Shown one piece after another: positions 49,127-57,983 of a DNA stretch of 64,000 bases. Made by a program: the position numbers and the translations under genes. Source of the stretch: Kitasatospora aureofaciens (lineage in GTDB: Bacteria; Actinomycetota; Actinomycetes; Streptomycetales; Streptomycetaceae); NCBI GenBank assembly GCA_000720845.1, contig JODU01000003.1, forward strand, positions 310,001 through 374,000, read 5' to 3'. Position 1 is the first letter of the stretch. Every line of letters begins with the position of its first letter. The notes under the pieces are model-generated. The model was not told the origin of the DNA. It made no database searches and worked only from the letters and a program-made list of their open reading frames with translations.

Positions 49127-51497
49127 CGTCCCGGGTCTCTTCGATGTCCCACAGCCGGAACGCGGTCGCCACGACCTTCGGCAGGAACGCGAACTCCCGC
49201 TGGGTGCTCCCGGCGGCGTAGAGCGCGAGCCGGGTCATCAGGAACTCGCGCAGCGCCAGCCGGTGTCCACGCCTCCAGTCGGAGTCCGCGACGAGCCGTG
49301 CCGCCCGGGGCGACACCGAGGCCACCGCCCGCGCGTGCACGTCGAGGAAGCGGTCCACCTCCTCCGCCGTGACGTGCGGGCCGGCGGTGAACGCCAGCAG
49401 TTCGACGGCGTCCCGCTGAGGCGGTCCGACGGTGGCCAGTTCCCAGTCGTACGCCACGATCCTCCCCTCCCTTACCGCGAGGTTGCGCGGGTTGAAGTCG
49501 TTGTGGACCAGGGTGCGGGGTATCGCGTGCAGTTCCTGCGTCCAGCGCTCGGCGTCCTCGACCACGCCGAGCAGGACGTCCCGGCGGTGGGCGCCGAGCA
49601 GTTCGGGAAGCTCGTCCGCGGCATGGCGCACCAGCGCCGCCCACAGCTCCCGTGCCTTCGCCAGTTGCGGGGGATCGGGCACGTGGTGCAGCCAGCCCTC
49701 GGCCAGGACCTCCTGGTCGCGGCCGAGCCAGTGCCCGTGGACGGCGCCGACGGCACGCAGCGCCTGGTCGGTCCGGGCGGCGTCCCACCGCCCACCGTCG
49801 TGGGGCAGCCGTTCCATGAGGATGACGTACGCCTCGCGCTCGTCGTCCTCCAGGAGTCCGTAACAGCGCGGCAGCAAGTCCGTCAGGACGGGCTCCCCGC
49901 GCCGGTACACGGCCAGTTCCCGGCGGTGGGCATCGGTGAACACGGTGTCGGCGCCCCAGCGTTGCCAGGCCGCGTCCAGCTCCGGCCCGCACACCGAGAA
50001 CAGCTTCGCCACACCGCCGACGATCTCGTCCCCGCGCGACTTGACCTTTGCCACCAGCTCGGCGCCGGTGGACCCGTCGGCCGCGTTCCAGCCGACGCTC
50101 AGCGGGTACAGGCCGGTCAGCTTGCGCCGCTCGGCCAGCGCGCCCAGCTCGCTGGAGATGCCGTCGCCCCGCAGCATGGGCCCCTCGGTCACGCGAGTGA
50201 CGTGCAGCCGGGGGTCGCCGGTGCCCTGTGCGAGCAGGGGTTGCAACAGGGCGGCGTCCAAGTCGCCCGGCTGGAGCCAGTCGACGCGCCGGGCCCGGCC
50301 GAGGCGCTGGTGGGCGGCCGCGAACTGGCCGCTGACCACCGCCGCCATGGTGGACACGTCCAGGGCGAGGGCGAACCCGGCCACGATCTCCGCGAACCGA
50401 CGCGCTCCACCCGTGCCCGCGCACCCCAGCAGGGTGAGGAAGTCGCGCTGGTGCGGCAGCGCGGTGCCGCCGCCCACGGTGCCCACCACCAGATTGGGCA
50501 GCAGCAGGGTGGCGACGAGATCGTCACCGTCCGTCTCCATCGAGAAGATCGACGTGCCCGACTCGTGGACGCAGGCCGCGTCCTGGCCCGTGGCGAGGAA
50601 CAGGGCCGCGACGATGTTCGCCGCGTTCACGCCGTAGCCGACCATCCCGGCCTGCTGCGCCCCGAGGACCGTCGCCACATGGCTCTTGACCATGGCCTCC
50701 GGCGTGGTCTTCAGAACGCCGGTCACCGCGTCGCGGCGCACCCGGCACTCCGCCGTCACCCGGGTTCCGCGCCCGGCGAGCAGGGACGTGACGGCCGCCT
50801 TCTTGTCACCGCTCAGGTTGCCCTCCAGCAGGGAGTTCACCGGGCGCATGCCTTCGTCGTCGGCGACGGCCTCGGTCAGCCGGCGCAGGATCTGCCAGGT
50901 GGCCGCCGTCGTCATGTTCTGGCCGGCCGCGTCGGCCGTCTCGAACACACAGCGCAGGTGCAGATAGCGGCCGATCTGGTAGGGCTCCACGTCGATCAGC
51001 CGGGTGTGCCGGGACACCATGCGGACCTGCTCCTCCAGCAGGCCGCGCCGCTCCCGCAGCCAGCCGGTGAACCGGTGCGCGGCGTTGAGGTCGTCGAACT
51101 CCAGGACGGGTGCCCGGGTCATACGCTGCGACAGCACCTTCGTCAGTACGCCGCCGGACGCGGTCAGCGCCCGCGCGCCCCGGGACGTGGAGGCCACCAA
51201 CGCGCCCTCCGTGGTGGCGAGCGGGGCCACGACGCTGTCCCGGGCCGCGTCCCCGGCGAACAGCAGCGGGCCGGCGAGACCCACCGGCACCTCCACGGAG
51301 CCGACGAAGTTCTCCACGTTGCCCATCAGGTTCCGGGCCGCCAGCCCGGTGCTCTCCAGCGAGGCGAGCGCGGTGCCGCCGCGCTCCCGCAGCCAGCTCA
51401 GCCGTTGCCTTCGGGCCTCCTCGGAGTACTGTCCCCGGCCCGGAACGACGTCGCTCATATGTCCCTCGTCCCCCGTCTCGTGGGTCGGCGTCTGCAT
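49119..51497 (-). CDS. HMG-CoA reductase fused to an APH-type kinase domain
   Basis: 792 residues. Residues ~15-405 are a class I HMG-CoA reductase: catalytic Glu97 (TTEGALVAST), the Lys pair at 232-233 (SGDKKAAV), Asp306 (ATGQDAACVHESG) and His396 (AAAHQRLGR); YGVNAANIVAALF and VGGGTALPHQ confirm the fold. Residues ~460-785 are an aminoglycoside-phosphotransferase/choline-kinase-like domain: N-lobe Lys in LVAKVKSRGDE (~484), the Brenner motif HNDFNPRNL (665-673) and the metal Asp in YDWE (684). ATG 51497 overlaps the GH3 stop codon (TGATG); ATG 51458 with GAGGG is an alternative. The fused kinase could phosphorylate mevalonate or a relative made by the reductase (inference). Confidence 0.85.
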   Translation of the reverse strand: MQTPTHETGDEGHMSDVVPGRGQYSEEARRQRLSWLRERGGTALASLESTGLAARNLMGNVENFVGSVEVPVGLAGPLLFAGDAARDSVVAPLATTEGALVASTSRGARALTASGGVLTKVLSQRMTRAPVLEFDDLNAAHRFTGWLRERRGLLEEQVRMVSRHTRLIDVEPYQIGRYLHLRCVFETADAAGQNMTTAATWQILRRLTEAVADDEGMRPVNSLLEGNLSGDKKAAVTSLLAGRGTRVTAECRVRRDAVTGVLKTTPEAMVKSHVATVLGAQQAGMVGYGVNAANIVAALFLATGQDAACVHESGTSIFSMETDGDDLVATLLLPNLVVGTVGGGTALPHQRDFLTLLGCAGTGGARRFAEIVAGFALALDVSTMAAVVSGQFAAAHQRLGRARRVDWLQPGDLDAALLQPLLAQGTGDPRLHVTRVTEGPMLRGDGISSELGALAERRKLTGLYPLSVGWNAADGSTGAELVAKVKSRGDEIVGGVAKLFSVCGPELDAAWQRWGADTVFTDAHRRELAVYRRGEPVLTDLLPRCYGLLEDDEREAYVILMERLPHDGGRWDAARTDQALRAVGAVHGHWLGRDQEVLAEGWLHHVPDPPQLAKARELWAALVRHAADELPELLGAHRRDVLLGVVEDAERWTQELHAIPRTLVHNDFNPRNLAVREGRIVAYDWELATVGPPQRDAVELLAFTAGPHVTAEEVDRFLDVHARAVASVSPRAARLVADSDWRRGHRLALREFLMTRLALYAAGSTQREFAFLPKVVATAFRLWDIEETRDGG

Positions 51498-53122
51498 CAG
51501 GCCGCCTGCGGCCGGGTGGACGTGATGCGCGCCCAGGCTTCGTCGGAGGGCTGGAAGACCCGGTCCTTGACGCGGGGCGGTCGCTGTCCGCCGCGTACCG
51601 TGTGCTCCCACTCGAGCAGGAAGGCGTCCTCGTGGACGGTGATCACCTCGACGGGGGCGATCCGTCCGGACCGGCGGCCGGCCCCGTATCCGGGGCAGTG
51701 CTGCGCCAGCCGCGCGTCCAGCGCGCCCGCCAGGTCCGCCACCGGAGGCCCCGCGAAGGCCACCGCGACCTGGTAGCGGCCCGGCCGGCCGGGGGCCAGG
51801 CGACAGGTGGCGTTGCGGATCTCCGCCCCGGTGTCCTGGCAGGCGGCGCCCAGGGCGCGGACCGCCACGGCCTCCGAGAGCCGCTCGCCGGCGGCGGACC
51901 GGACGACGTCCCGGCCCGCGTACTCGACGCGCGGGGTGCGCCCGACCCGGCCGACGACCCGGACCACGTCAGTGACGGCGCACCGGTAGAGCCCGCCGAT
52001 GTGGCTGAGCACGAGGTGGTAGTCGGCTCCCTCCTCCAGTTCGGTCGGCAGCAGGGTCTCGCTGTCGGCCGACAGGGGGCCGTCGGCCGGGACGAACTCG
52101 TACACGCAGCCGGGCAGGTAGAGCGGCGCACCGCTGGGATGCCGGTCCACCGGCACGGCGGCCGGTCCCTCGCAGGACGCGACGGGCGCCGCGAAGAGCT
52201 GGACACCGGGCCCGTAGGTCTCCCGTACGCGGGGGAGGTAGAGGGAGGCGAGGGCGCTGTTCCAGACGAGGACGGCGGTCAGCCGCGGCCACAGGTGCTG
52301 GGGCAGCACGGTGCCGAACGTCGCGGCGTACCGCGCGATCTCGTCGGCGCGTTCCGGGTCGGGCGAGGTGTGCGGCCGGCCGCCGAGCGTGCCGGCCCGG
52401 ATGTCCTCGACCAGCCTGGGCCACGAGGTGCGCAGTTGGTAGGGCAGGGCGGCGACCATCGCGGGGTTGATGCCGATGACGGCGCGGATGTCCTGCGCGG
52501 CGGCGAGCCGGAGCTTGAAGTAGGCGCGCTCCCAGGGGTCGGCCGAGGCGAGCGCCTCGGGGATCCGGCTCCAAGAGGCGTCGTTGCCCGGTCCGACGGC
52601 CGAGTCCTCGCCGAACCGCCGGTAGTCGACCTGGCTGGAGCCGATGTGCGGCTGGCCCTTGCGGGTGCGGGCCGCGGGCGCGGTCGGGTCCTGCCACAGG
52701 TTCAGCACTCCGTCCGGCGCGGTGGCCGAGCCGGGCAGCGTGCCGAGCAGCGGGGCGAAGGCGGCGTGGTAGAAGGGCAGGAAGACCTCCCGCATGTAGG
52801 TGCGGGTCACCGGGATGTGCTTCTCGCGGCCTGTGCTGCCGCTGGAGGAGAAGTACACCACCGGGTCGTCGGCCGTCAGCACGCGTTTTTCCCCGTCCAT
52901 CGCCCGCTCGATCCACGGCATCAGCTCCTCATGGGTGCGGATCGGCACCGCCCGGCGCAGCTCGCCGACGGTACGGACGCCGGACAGCCCGTGCTCGTGG
53001 CCGAACGCGGTGCCGGCGTTGTGCTTCAGGATCCGGGTGAGCAGTTCGCGTTGCGTCTCCTCGGGACGGTCCAGGCTGTCCAGGAGCCGGCGGTGCGCCG
53101 CCTGTACGCGTGCGGCCTCCAT
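51497..53122 (-). CDS. GH3-family acyl-adenylating amide synthetase
   Basis: 541 residues of the GH3/JAR1 family, the acid-amido synthetases best known from plant hormone conjugation. The ATP-binding SSSGSTGREK (92-101) is intact, and later motifs YLPGCVYEFVPADG, HIGGLYRCAVTDVVRV and CQDTGAEI follow the family order. These enzymes adenylate a carboxylic acid and couple it to an amine, usually an amino acid. Its first base overlaps the preceding stop, and its stop overlaps the HMG-CoA reductase start. Substrates are not deducible, but a branched hydroxy acid next door is suggestive. Confidence 0.85.
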   Translation of the reverse strand: MEAARVQAAHRRLLDSLDRPEETQRELLTRILKHNAGTAFGHEHGLSGVRTVGELRRAVPIRTHEELMPWIERAMDGEKRVLTADDPVVYFSSSGSTGREKHIPVTRTYMREVFLPFYHAAFAPLLGTLPGSATAPDGVLNLWQDPTAPAARTRKGQPHIGSSQVDYRRFGEDSAVGPGNDASWSRIPEALASADPWERAYFKLRLAAAQDIRAVIGINPAMVAALPYQLRTSWPRLVEDIRAGTLGGRPHTSPDPERADEIARYAATFGTVLPQHLWPRLTAVLVWNSALASLYLPRVRETYGPGVQLFAAPVASCEGPAAVPVDRHPSGAPLYLPGCVYEFVPADGPLSADSETLLPTELEEGADYHLVLSHIGGLYRCAVTDVVRVVGRVGRTPRVEYAGRDVVRSAAGERLSEAVAVRALGAACQDTGAEIRNATCRLAPGRPGRYQVAVAFAGPPVADLAGALDARLAQHCPGYGAGRRSGRIAPVEVITVHEDAFLLEWEHTVRGGQRPPRVKDRVFQPSDEAWARITSTRPQAA

Positions 53123-53856
53123 CAGTGGCCTCCTCGGTCACGGTTCGAGATGAGTACGCCGTACAGGCGCAGCCGGTCGTGGTCGGTGCCGTCGCGGGAG
53201 ATCCGGGTCTGGACCGTGTCGGCGCGGCCCGGGCCGAGGGCGGCACGGAAGTCCGGGGGGTCGAGTACGTCCCGGTGTTCCACCCGGACGGCGTCGCCGG
53301 GCCCGAGCAGCCCCCGCAACACCGCCTCGGTGACCAGGTGGTGGACGTGCACCAGGTACGCGTCGCTGCGGACCCCGCCGGTGGCCACCGTCATCTCCAC
53401 CCGGTGTCCCGAGGGCCGCCCGGGAACGCGCACGGCGAGCGGCCCCGAGGGCACGTCGACCGGGAACGGGCCCTGGAAGGTACGCAGCATCCGCGACAGG
53501 GCGGACAGCTCGCGGCGGGTGGCCGGGCCGTACCAGGCGAGGCCGCCGCCGGGGGCGAGACGGCGGTGCGGATGACGGCCGGCGACGCTGCCCGGCCGCC
53601 CTGCGAGGAAGACGGTGCGGGTGAACGCGCGGTACCAGCCCGCCCGCTCGCCGGGCTCCAGCGCCAGCGCGAACGAGGCAGCGCCGGCGACGAACCCGGC
53701 CGGGTCGATGTCGTCCACGACGACGACCGCGGTCAGCTCCCGCGGGGCCGAGAGGTCGCCGCCCGCGAGCCCCGCGTGGACCGCTTTGAGCCTGGCCCGC
53801 GCCGCGGAGGCCAGCACCTCGGCATCGGTGGGACACAGGGCCCCTGGAGCGCTCAT
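53122..53856 (-). CDS. Unrecognised operon protein, 244 residues
   Basis: Soluble protein without signal or membrane segments. The N-terminus has ASAARARLKAVHAGL; the core has AVVVVDDIDPAGFV, GWYRAFTRTVFLAG, and the segment DAYLVHVHHLVTEAVLRGLL, which might be a catalytic His patch. I do not recognise the family. It overlaps both neighbours (ATGA upstream, TGATG downstream), so it is cotranslated with the GH3 enzyme. Confidence 0.7.
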   Translation of the reverse strand: MSAPGALCPTDAEVLASAARARLKAVHAGLAGGDLSAPRELTAVVVVDDIDPAGFVAGAASFALALEPGERAGWYRAFTRTVFLAGRPGSVAGRHPHRRLAPGGGLAWYGPATRRELSALSRMLRTFQGPFPVDVPSGPLAVRVPGRPSGHRVEMTVATGGVRSDAYLVHVHHLVTEAVLRGLLGPGDAVRVEHRDVLDPPDFRAALGPGRADTVQTRISRDGTDHDRLRLYGVLISNRDRGGH

Positions 53857-54992
53857 GTGTAGATCGCCCGGATCGCGGGGGAGGGCGGGACGCCGGGCCG
53901 GCCGAGCAGGGACGCCGTCAGCCGGTAGGGGTCGACGTATCCGTGCGGTGCCCGCAGCCGGGTCGGCAGATCGGCGGCGCCCCACCGGCTCGGGTCCGCG
54001 TCGCCGGCGGCCGCGCGGTCGAGCAGCCGGGCCGCGCGCCCCACACAGCGGCGCAGCAGCCCCATCCGGAACGGCTGGGCGGAGCGCCGGTGCAGGGTAC
54101 CGACGAAGTACAGCCGCATGCCCAGCCGGTAGGCCGCCCGGTCCGCGGAACCGGAGGTGGCCGACAGGTCGCCGAGGGTCGAGCCCCGCCAGCCGCCGTA
54201 CCGGCTGGAGCGCACCGTCCCGCCCACCGGCACCCTGCTCAGGGAGAGACGCGCGGTGCGCGCACCGAACTCGGCCAGGACTCGCTCCAGGAGCAGGTAG
54301 TCGGCGGTGATGCCGTCGTCGTGGATCAGCAGGAACCGCCGTCGCGGGCCGATCATCGGGATCAGCTCGCGCAGGATCGGCAGCAGGTAGTTGGGGTGGC
54401 CGTCGGCGCCGACCAACTGGCGCAGCGGCAGGCCCCAGCGGGGACCGTCGAGGTGGACCGGGCCGCCGTAGCGCCGGTGGTCGATCAGCAGGCCCCGGGC
54501 GGCGAGGGTGTCGAGCATGGTCCCGGCCGTGGTGGCGAGCGGACGGTCGGCGGTGAGTCCGAGACCGCCGACGCCCAGCAGGTCCAGCTGGGCCTGCCAC
54601 AGTTGCAGCATGCGGAGCCCGGCCGGGTGGATCCAGCCGTCACGGTCGGCGCGGGCCAGGCGCACGCCCACCGCCCCGGGGTCGGCCGTCCTGCGTTCGC
54701 CGTGGAAGCGGACGTACCGGTCGCCGATCGCCGTCTCCGACTCGCGGCTCCAGTCGGTGTGCGGCTCGGTCAGCTCGAGATGATGCCAGAAGGCCGTCGC
54801 CTGGGTGGTGACGGTGGCCATGCGGTTGTTCCAGACCAGCCGCACCGCGTCGGCCCTGGCGCTCGCCTTGACGAGTACGTCGGTCCACAGCAGGCCCTTG
54901 ACGTGAGTGGGGGTGAGGGGTTTGGTCGGAGTGATCGTCACCGGTGCCACGACGAGCTCGGTGGCGGGAGCGACTGTCAGCTGCATGGTCAC
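53853..54992 (-). CDS. Unrecognised operon protein, 379 residues
   Basis: First gene of the five-gene operon. Soluble, no signal peptide. Landmarks: KGLLWTDVLVKASARADAVRLVWNN read in parts as LLWTDVLVK, then FWHHLELTEPHTDW, LRQLVGADGHPNYLLPILRE and FLLIHDDGITADYLLLE in the middle, and a C-terminal VDPYRLTASLLGRPGVPP. The middle DDGI/DYLLLE segment recalls nucleotide-sugar or adenylate-forming folds, but no family can be named. GTG 54992 is chosen; ATG 54986 is possible. Confidence 0.72.
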   Translation of the reverse strand: MTMQLTVAPATELVVAPVTITPTKPLTPTHVKGLLWTDVLVKASARADAVRLVWNNRMATVTTQATAFWHHLELTEPHTDWSRESETAIGDRYVRFHGERRTADPGAVGVRLARADRDGWIHPAGLRMLQLWQAQLDLLGVGGLGLTADRPLATTAGTMLDTLAARGLLIDHRRYGGPVHLDGPRWGLPLRQLVGADGHPNYLLPILRELIPMIGPRRRFLLIHDDGITADYLLLERVLAEFGARTARLSLSRVPVGGTVRSSRYGGWRGSTLGDLSATSGSADRAAYRLGMRLYFVGTLHRRSAQPFRMGLLRRCVGRAARLLDRAAAGDADPSRWGAADLPTRLRAPHGYVDPYRLTASLLGRPGVPPSPAIRAIYT

Positions 54993-55017
54993 GCCGTTCG
55001 TCCGGATGAGCGCGAAG

Positions 55018-55046
55018 TCAAGTCCGGCTTGTCCAAGGGGACTTGA
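55018..55046. promoter_or_regulatory. Inverted repeat upstream of the five-gene operon
   Basis: TCAAGTCC (55018-55025) and GGACTTGA (55039-55046) form 8-bp arms 26-54 bp upstream of the operon start. Operator candidate. Confidence 0.4.
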
Positions 55047-55137
55047 GGGGCACGGGGGGCGAGGTTAACCAGACCGGAAATTGCGCGTCCAACGAATGCC
55101 GTTCCGCTGGCACCTTGCTGCCAATTCCTCGCCCGCT

Positions 55138-55179
55138 CCCACCCCGGACCCTGCGGAAAACCGCAGGGTCCGGGGTGGG
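55138..55179. promoter_or_regulatory. CCTGCGG palindrome, site 1
   Basis: Perfect inverted repeat of 19 bp arms around AAAA: left arm ends GGACCCTGCGG, right arm begins CCGCAGGGTCC. It stands in a divergent promoter region, not after a gene, so it is more likely an operator than a terminator. Its core ACCCTGCGG-N4-CCGCAGGGT recurs at 59225-59246. Confidence 0.65.
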
Positions 55180-55233
55180 GGAAACCGCACAAGTTCGACG
55201 GCTATCCGCATACCGGCACTGAGCTGGCACTTC

Positions 55234-55239
55234 TAGCGT
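55234..55239 (+). promoter_or_regulatory. TAGCGT -10-like box before DedA
   Basis: TAGCGT in CTAGCGT context, 57 bp before the DedA start. The same CTAGCGT occurs 63 bp before the MMPL gene. Confidence 0.35.
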
Positions 55240-55295
55240 GGTCAACGGATCGCGGCACCGGCCCGCGGCGTGCGCTTCGTACCTGGAGACTTCGA

Positions 55296-55958
55296 ATGGA
55301 CCACATCACCCTTGCGCTGCCACAGGAGCCCGCGGACGGCATCGCGGGATGGGCGGCCGACCTGGTGGACGCCATGGGCGCGCCCGGTGCCGGCCTCGCT
55401 GTCGCCCTGGAAAACCTCTTCCCGCCGCTGCCGAGCGAGATCATCCTGCCGTTGACCGGTTTCGCCGCCGGACAGGGAGTCATCAGCCTGTTCGCGGCCC
55501 TCTTCTGGACCACTCTCGGGTCCGTGGTGGGTGCCGCGGTCCTCTACTGGATCGGCGCACTGGTCGGCCGCGAGCGGATGTACGCGATCTGGGCGAAGCT
55601 GCCCCTGGTCAAGACCTCCGACCTGGAGCGGACGGAGGAGTGGTTCGCCAAGCACGGCACCAAGGCCGTCTTCTTCGGCCGCATGGTGCCGATCTTCCGC
55701 AGCCTGATCTCGGTGCCGGCCGGCCTGGAGCGCATGCCCCTGCCGACCTTCCTGCTCCTCACCGGCCTGGGCACGCTGATGTGGAACACCGTGCTCGTCA
55801 TGTCGGGGTACTGGCTGGGCGACCAGTGGGACAAGGTCGGCGACTACGTCGGTGTGCTCAGCAAGGTCGTCCTGGTCGCGGTGGTCCTCGCCCTGGCCTT
55901 CTACATCGTGGTCCGGCTGCGCTCGCGCGGCACCGCCCAGCACCGCCGCCCGTCGTGA
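55296..55958 (+). CDS. DedA-family membrane protein
   Basis: 220-residue inner-membrane protein with four or five hydrophobic segments. The DedA/SNARE-associated signature is present: ENLFPPLPSEIILPLTGF, then FGRMVPIFRSLISVPAGLERMP and the C-terminal hydrophobic pair. DedA proteins support lipid-carrier or lipid flipping and membrane potential. GGAG precedes ATG 55296. It is divergent from the five-gene operon, so it may serve export or membrane tolerance of the product. Confidence 0.9.
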   Translation: MDHITLALPQEPADGIAGWAADLVDAMGAPGAGLAVALENLFPPLPSEIILPLTGFAAGQGVISLFAALFWTTLGSVVGAAVLYWIGALVGRERMYAIWAKLPLVKTSDLERTEEWFAKHGTKAVFFGRMVPIFRSLISVPAGLERMPLPTFLLLTGLGTLMWNTVLVMSGYWLGDQWDKVGDYVGVLSKVVLVAVVLALAFYIVVRLRSRGTAQHRRPS

Positions 55959-56004
55959 CCGGCCCCGTCCTGACCGGTCCCGTCCTGACCCGGACCGAGC
56001 GATC

Positions 56005-56033
56005 TTGCCCCGGCTGCGCCGCCCCACTAGGCT
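56005..56033 (+). promoter_or_regulatory. Promoter of the HisKA_3 kinase gene
   Basis: TTGCCC (56005-56010) and TAGGCT (56028-56033) at 17-bp spacing; the transcript would begin at or beside GTG 56042, so it is leaderless. Confidence 0.55.
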
Positions 56034-56041
56034 CAGCGAGC

Positions 56042-57262
56042 GTGCAGGGGGATTCAGCGGACACGACCGGCCAGCCCCTCCCGACGGTGCCCGGAACCGT
56101 ACTGCCGGGAGGCGAGCCCGCGGCCAAGCCCGCCCCGGCGCTGCCCCTGCGCGCCGCGGGCGTCTTCCTCGGCTGCCTGACCGCGCTGCTGGGACTGCTG
56201 TACTTCGTCGTCGCCGGTGTCCCGCTCGGCCCGCTCCTGCTGTGGCCGCGCACCCGGCGCCAGGCGTTCGTCGTCCTCACCTCCGGAGCCCGGCGGCTGA
56301 CGGCCCTCGAACGGTGGCGCCGCTCGGTCTTCTTCGGGGACTCGTTCCCCGATCGTCCCGTGCCCGACCAGCGCATCCTGCGCTACCTCGCCGCCCGTAC
56401 CTACGCCGGCCTGATCACCGGCGTGGTACTCGGCCTCCTCGCCTTCGGCGCCGTCCTCGCGGGCCTGCTCGTCGCGAGTCTGGCCCGGGGCACCCTCGAC
56501 GGCCGGGAACTGGTCACCCAGGTCCTGCTCGGGGGGGTGCTGCTCTTCCTGGACGTACAGGGCCTGTTCTCGCTGGAGGCGCTCGACGCGCGGATGGCCC
56601 GCGAGTGCTTCGGGCCCTCGGAGCGCGAGCTGATGCAGCAGCGCATCGACGAGCTGGCCACCAGCCGGGCGGCGGTGCTCCAGGCCGTCGACACCGAGCG
56701 CCGGCGCATCGAGCGGGACCTGCACGACGGCGTGCAGCAGCGTCTGGTCGCGCTGGCCATGCTCCTCGGGCGGGCCCGTCGCGGCGGCCGCACGCCCGAG
56801 CAGGCGCGCAGCCTGCTGGAGCAGGCCCACAAGGAATCACAGGACGTCCTGACGGAACTGCGGGAAGTGGCCTGGCGGGTGTATCCGACGGCGCTGGACA
56901 ACCTGGGGCTCCAGGAGGCGCTCGCCGGGGTGTCGGAGCGGTGCAGCATCCCCATCCGGACCGACTTCGCGCTCGCCGAGCCGCTGCCCGCCTCCGTGGA
57001 GACCGCCGCGTACTTCGTCGTGTCGGAGTCGGTGACCAACGCCGCCAAGCACTCGGCCGCCACGGAGATCCAGGTGAGCGTCCGCAAGTACGGACCGGTC
57101 CTCGTCGTCCAGGTCGAGGACGACGGCGTCGGCGGCGCCAGGCCGGAGGGCAGCGGACTGACCGGGCTGCACAGCCGGGTCGGCGCCCTCGACGGCCGTC
57201 TGCACGTCCACAGCCCCTCAGGGGGGCCCACCACGATCACCGCGGAGCTGCCGTGCGCGTAA
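56042..57262 (+). CDS. Two-component sensor histidine kinase (HisKA_3)
   Basis: 406 residues. Two pairs of hydrophobic segments (~45-75 and ~120-175) form the membrane sensor part; a linker and a HisKA_3 region with the acceptor His in ERRRIERDLHDGVQQRL (~227) follow, then HATPase motifs VSESVTNAAKHS and EDDGVGGA. GTG 56042 lies at the predicted transcript start. Its stop overlaps the response regulator start by 10 bases. Confidence 0.9.
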   Translation: MQGDSADTTGQPLPTVPGTVLPGGEPAAKPAPALPLRAAGVFLGCLTALLGLLYFVVAGVPLGPLLLWPRTRRQAFVVLTSGARRLTALERWRRSVFFGDSFPDRPVPDQRILRYLAARTYAGLITGVVLGLLAFGAVLAGLLVASLARGTLDGRELVTQVLLGGVLLFLDVQGLFSLEALDARMARECFGPSERELMQQRIDELATSRAAVLQAVDTERRRIERDLHDGVQQRLVALAMLLGRARRGGRTPEQARSLLEQAHKESQDVLTELREVAWRVYPTALDNLGLQEALAGVSERCSIPIRTDFALAEPLPASVETAAYFVVSESVTNAAKHSAATEIQVSVRKYGPVLVVQVEDDGVGGARPEGSGLTGLHSRVGALDGRLHVHSPSGGPTTITAELPCA

Positions 57263-57897
57263 TGCTGGCCGAGGACTCGACCCTGCTGCGGGAGGGGCTG
57301 GTCCGCCTCCTCAGCGAGGAGGGCCATGAGGTCCTGGCCGCGGTGGGAGACGCCGTCGCCCTCCTGCGGGAGATCGAGCTGCTGCGGCCGGACATGGTCG
57401 TCGTGGACATCCGGATGCCTCCCACCCACACGGACGAGGGACTGCGGGCCGCGCTGGAGATCCGCAAGCGGTGGCCCGGCGTCGGGGTGCTCGTCCTGTC
57501 CCAGCACATAGAGCGCAACTACGCGGCGCAGCTGCTCACGTCGAACGCGGAGCGGGTCGGCTACCTGCTGAAGGACCGGGTCGCCCAGGTGGAGGAGTTC
57601 CTCGACGCGCTGGAACGGATCGAGGCGGGCGGCGCCGCCATCGACCCGGAGGTCGTACGGCAACTGGTGATCCGTACGACACACAGCGACCCGCTGGCCC
57701 GGCTGACCCCTCGGGAGCGCAGCGTCCTGGAGACACTGGCGCAGGGGCACACCAATGCGGCGATCTCGGAGAAGCTGCACATCTCCATGAGCACCGTCGA
57801 GAAGAACCTCAACATGATCTTCGACAAACTCGAACTCGCCCACGCCTCCGGATACAACCGCCGGATCCTGGCCGTACTGCGGTACCTGGAGTCCTGA
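57253..57897 (+). CDS. LuxR/NarL-type response regulator
   Basis: 214 residues. Receiver with MVVVDIRMPPT (acceptor Asp ~54) and a LuxR-type HTH (LTPRERSVLETLAQGHTNAAISEKLHISMSTVEKNL, landmark TPRERSVLETLAQGH). It is coupled to the kinase at 56042. No pathway-specific repressor is seen near the five-gene operon, so this protein is the best local candidate to bind the shared CCTGCGG palindromes. Confidence 0.9.
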   Translation: MRVMLAEDSTLLREGLVRLLSEEGHEVLAAVGDAVALLREIELLRPDMVVVDIRMPPTHTDEGLRAALEIRKRWPGVGVLVLSQHIERNYAAQLLTSNAERVGYLLKDRVAQVEEFLDALERIEAGGAAIDPEVVRQLVIRTTHSDPLARLTPRERSVLETLAQGHTNAAISEKLHISMSTVEKNLNMIFDKLELAHASGYNRRILAVLRYLES

Positions 57898-57902
57898 CGC
57901 GC

Positions 57903-57943
57903 GACGTGCCGGGCGTCGGGTCGTCCCCGTCGCCCGGCACGTC
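57903..57943. terminator. Bidirectional hairpin terminator
   Basis: GACGTGCCGGGCG (57903-57915) and CGCCCGGCACGTC (57931-57943) are perfect arms between the convergent response-regulator and cyclodeaminase genes. Confidence 0.8.
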
Positions 57944-57983
57944 GTCGTCACCGGCTGGACGGCTCACCGGTCACTCGGACCCG

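Larger units (their letters stand above)
54993..55295. other. Divergent control region of the operon and DedA gene
   Basis: 303 bp with no gene. It holds an inverted repeat (55018-55046), the CCTGCGG palindrome (55138-55179) and a TAGCGT -10-like box (55234-55239) for DedA. A clear -35 for either direction is not visible, which suggests an activator or an alternative sigma factor. Confidence 0.6.

Noticed and set aside
55138..55179. Terminator
   Set aside because: The hairpin is perfect, but it lies between divergent start sites and its core recurs in another promoter region, so an operator is more likely.
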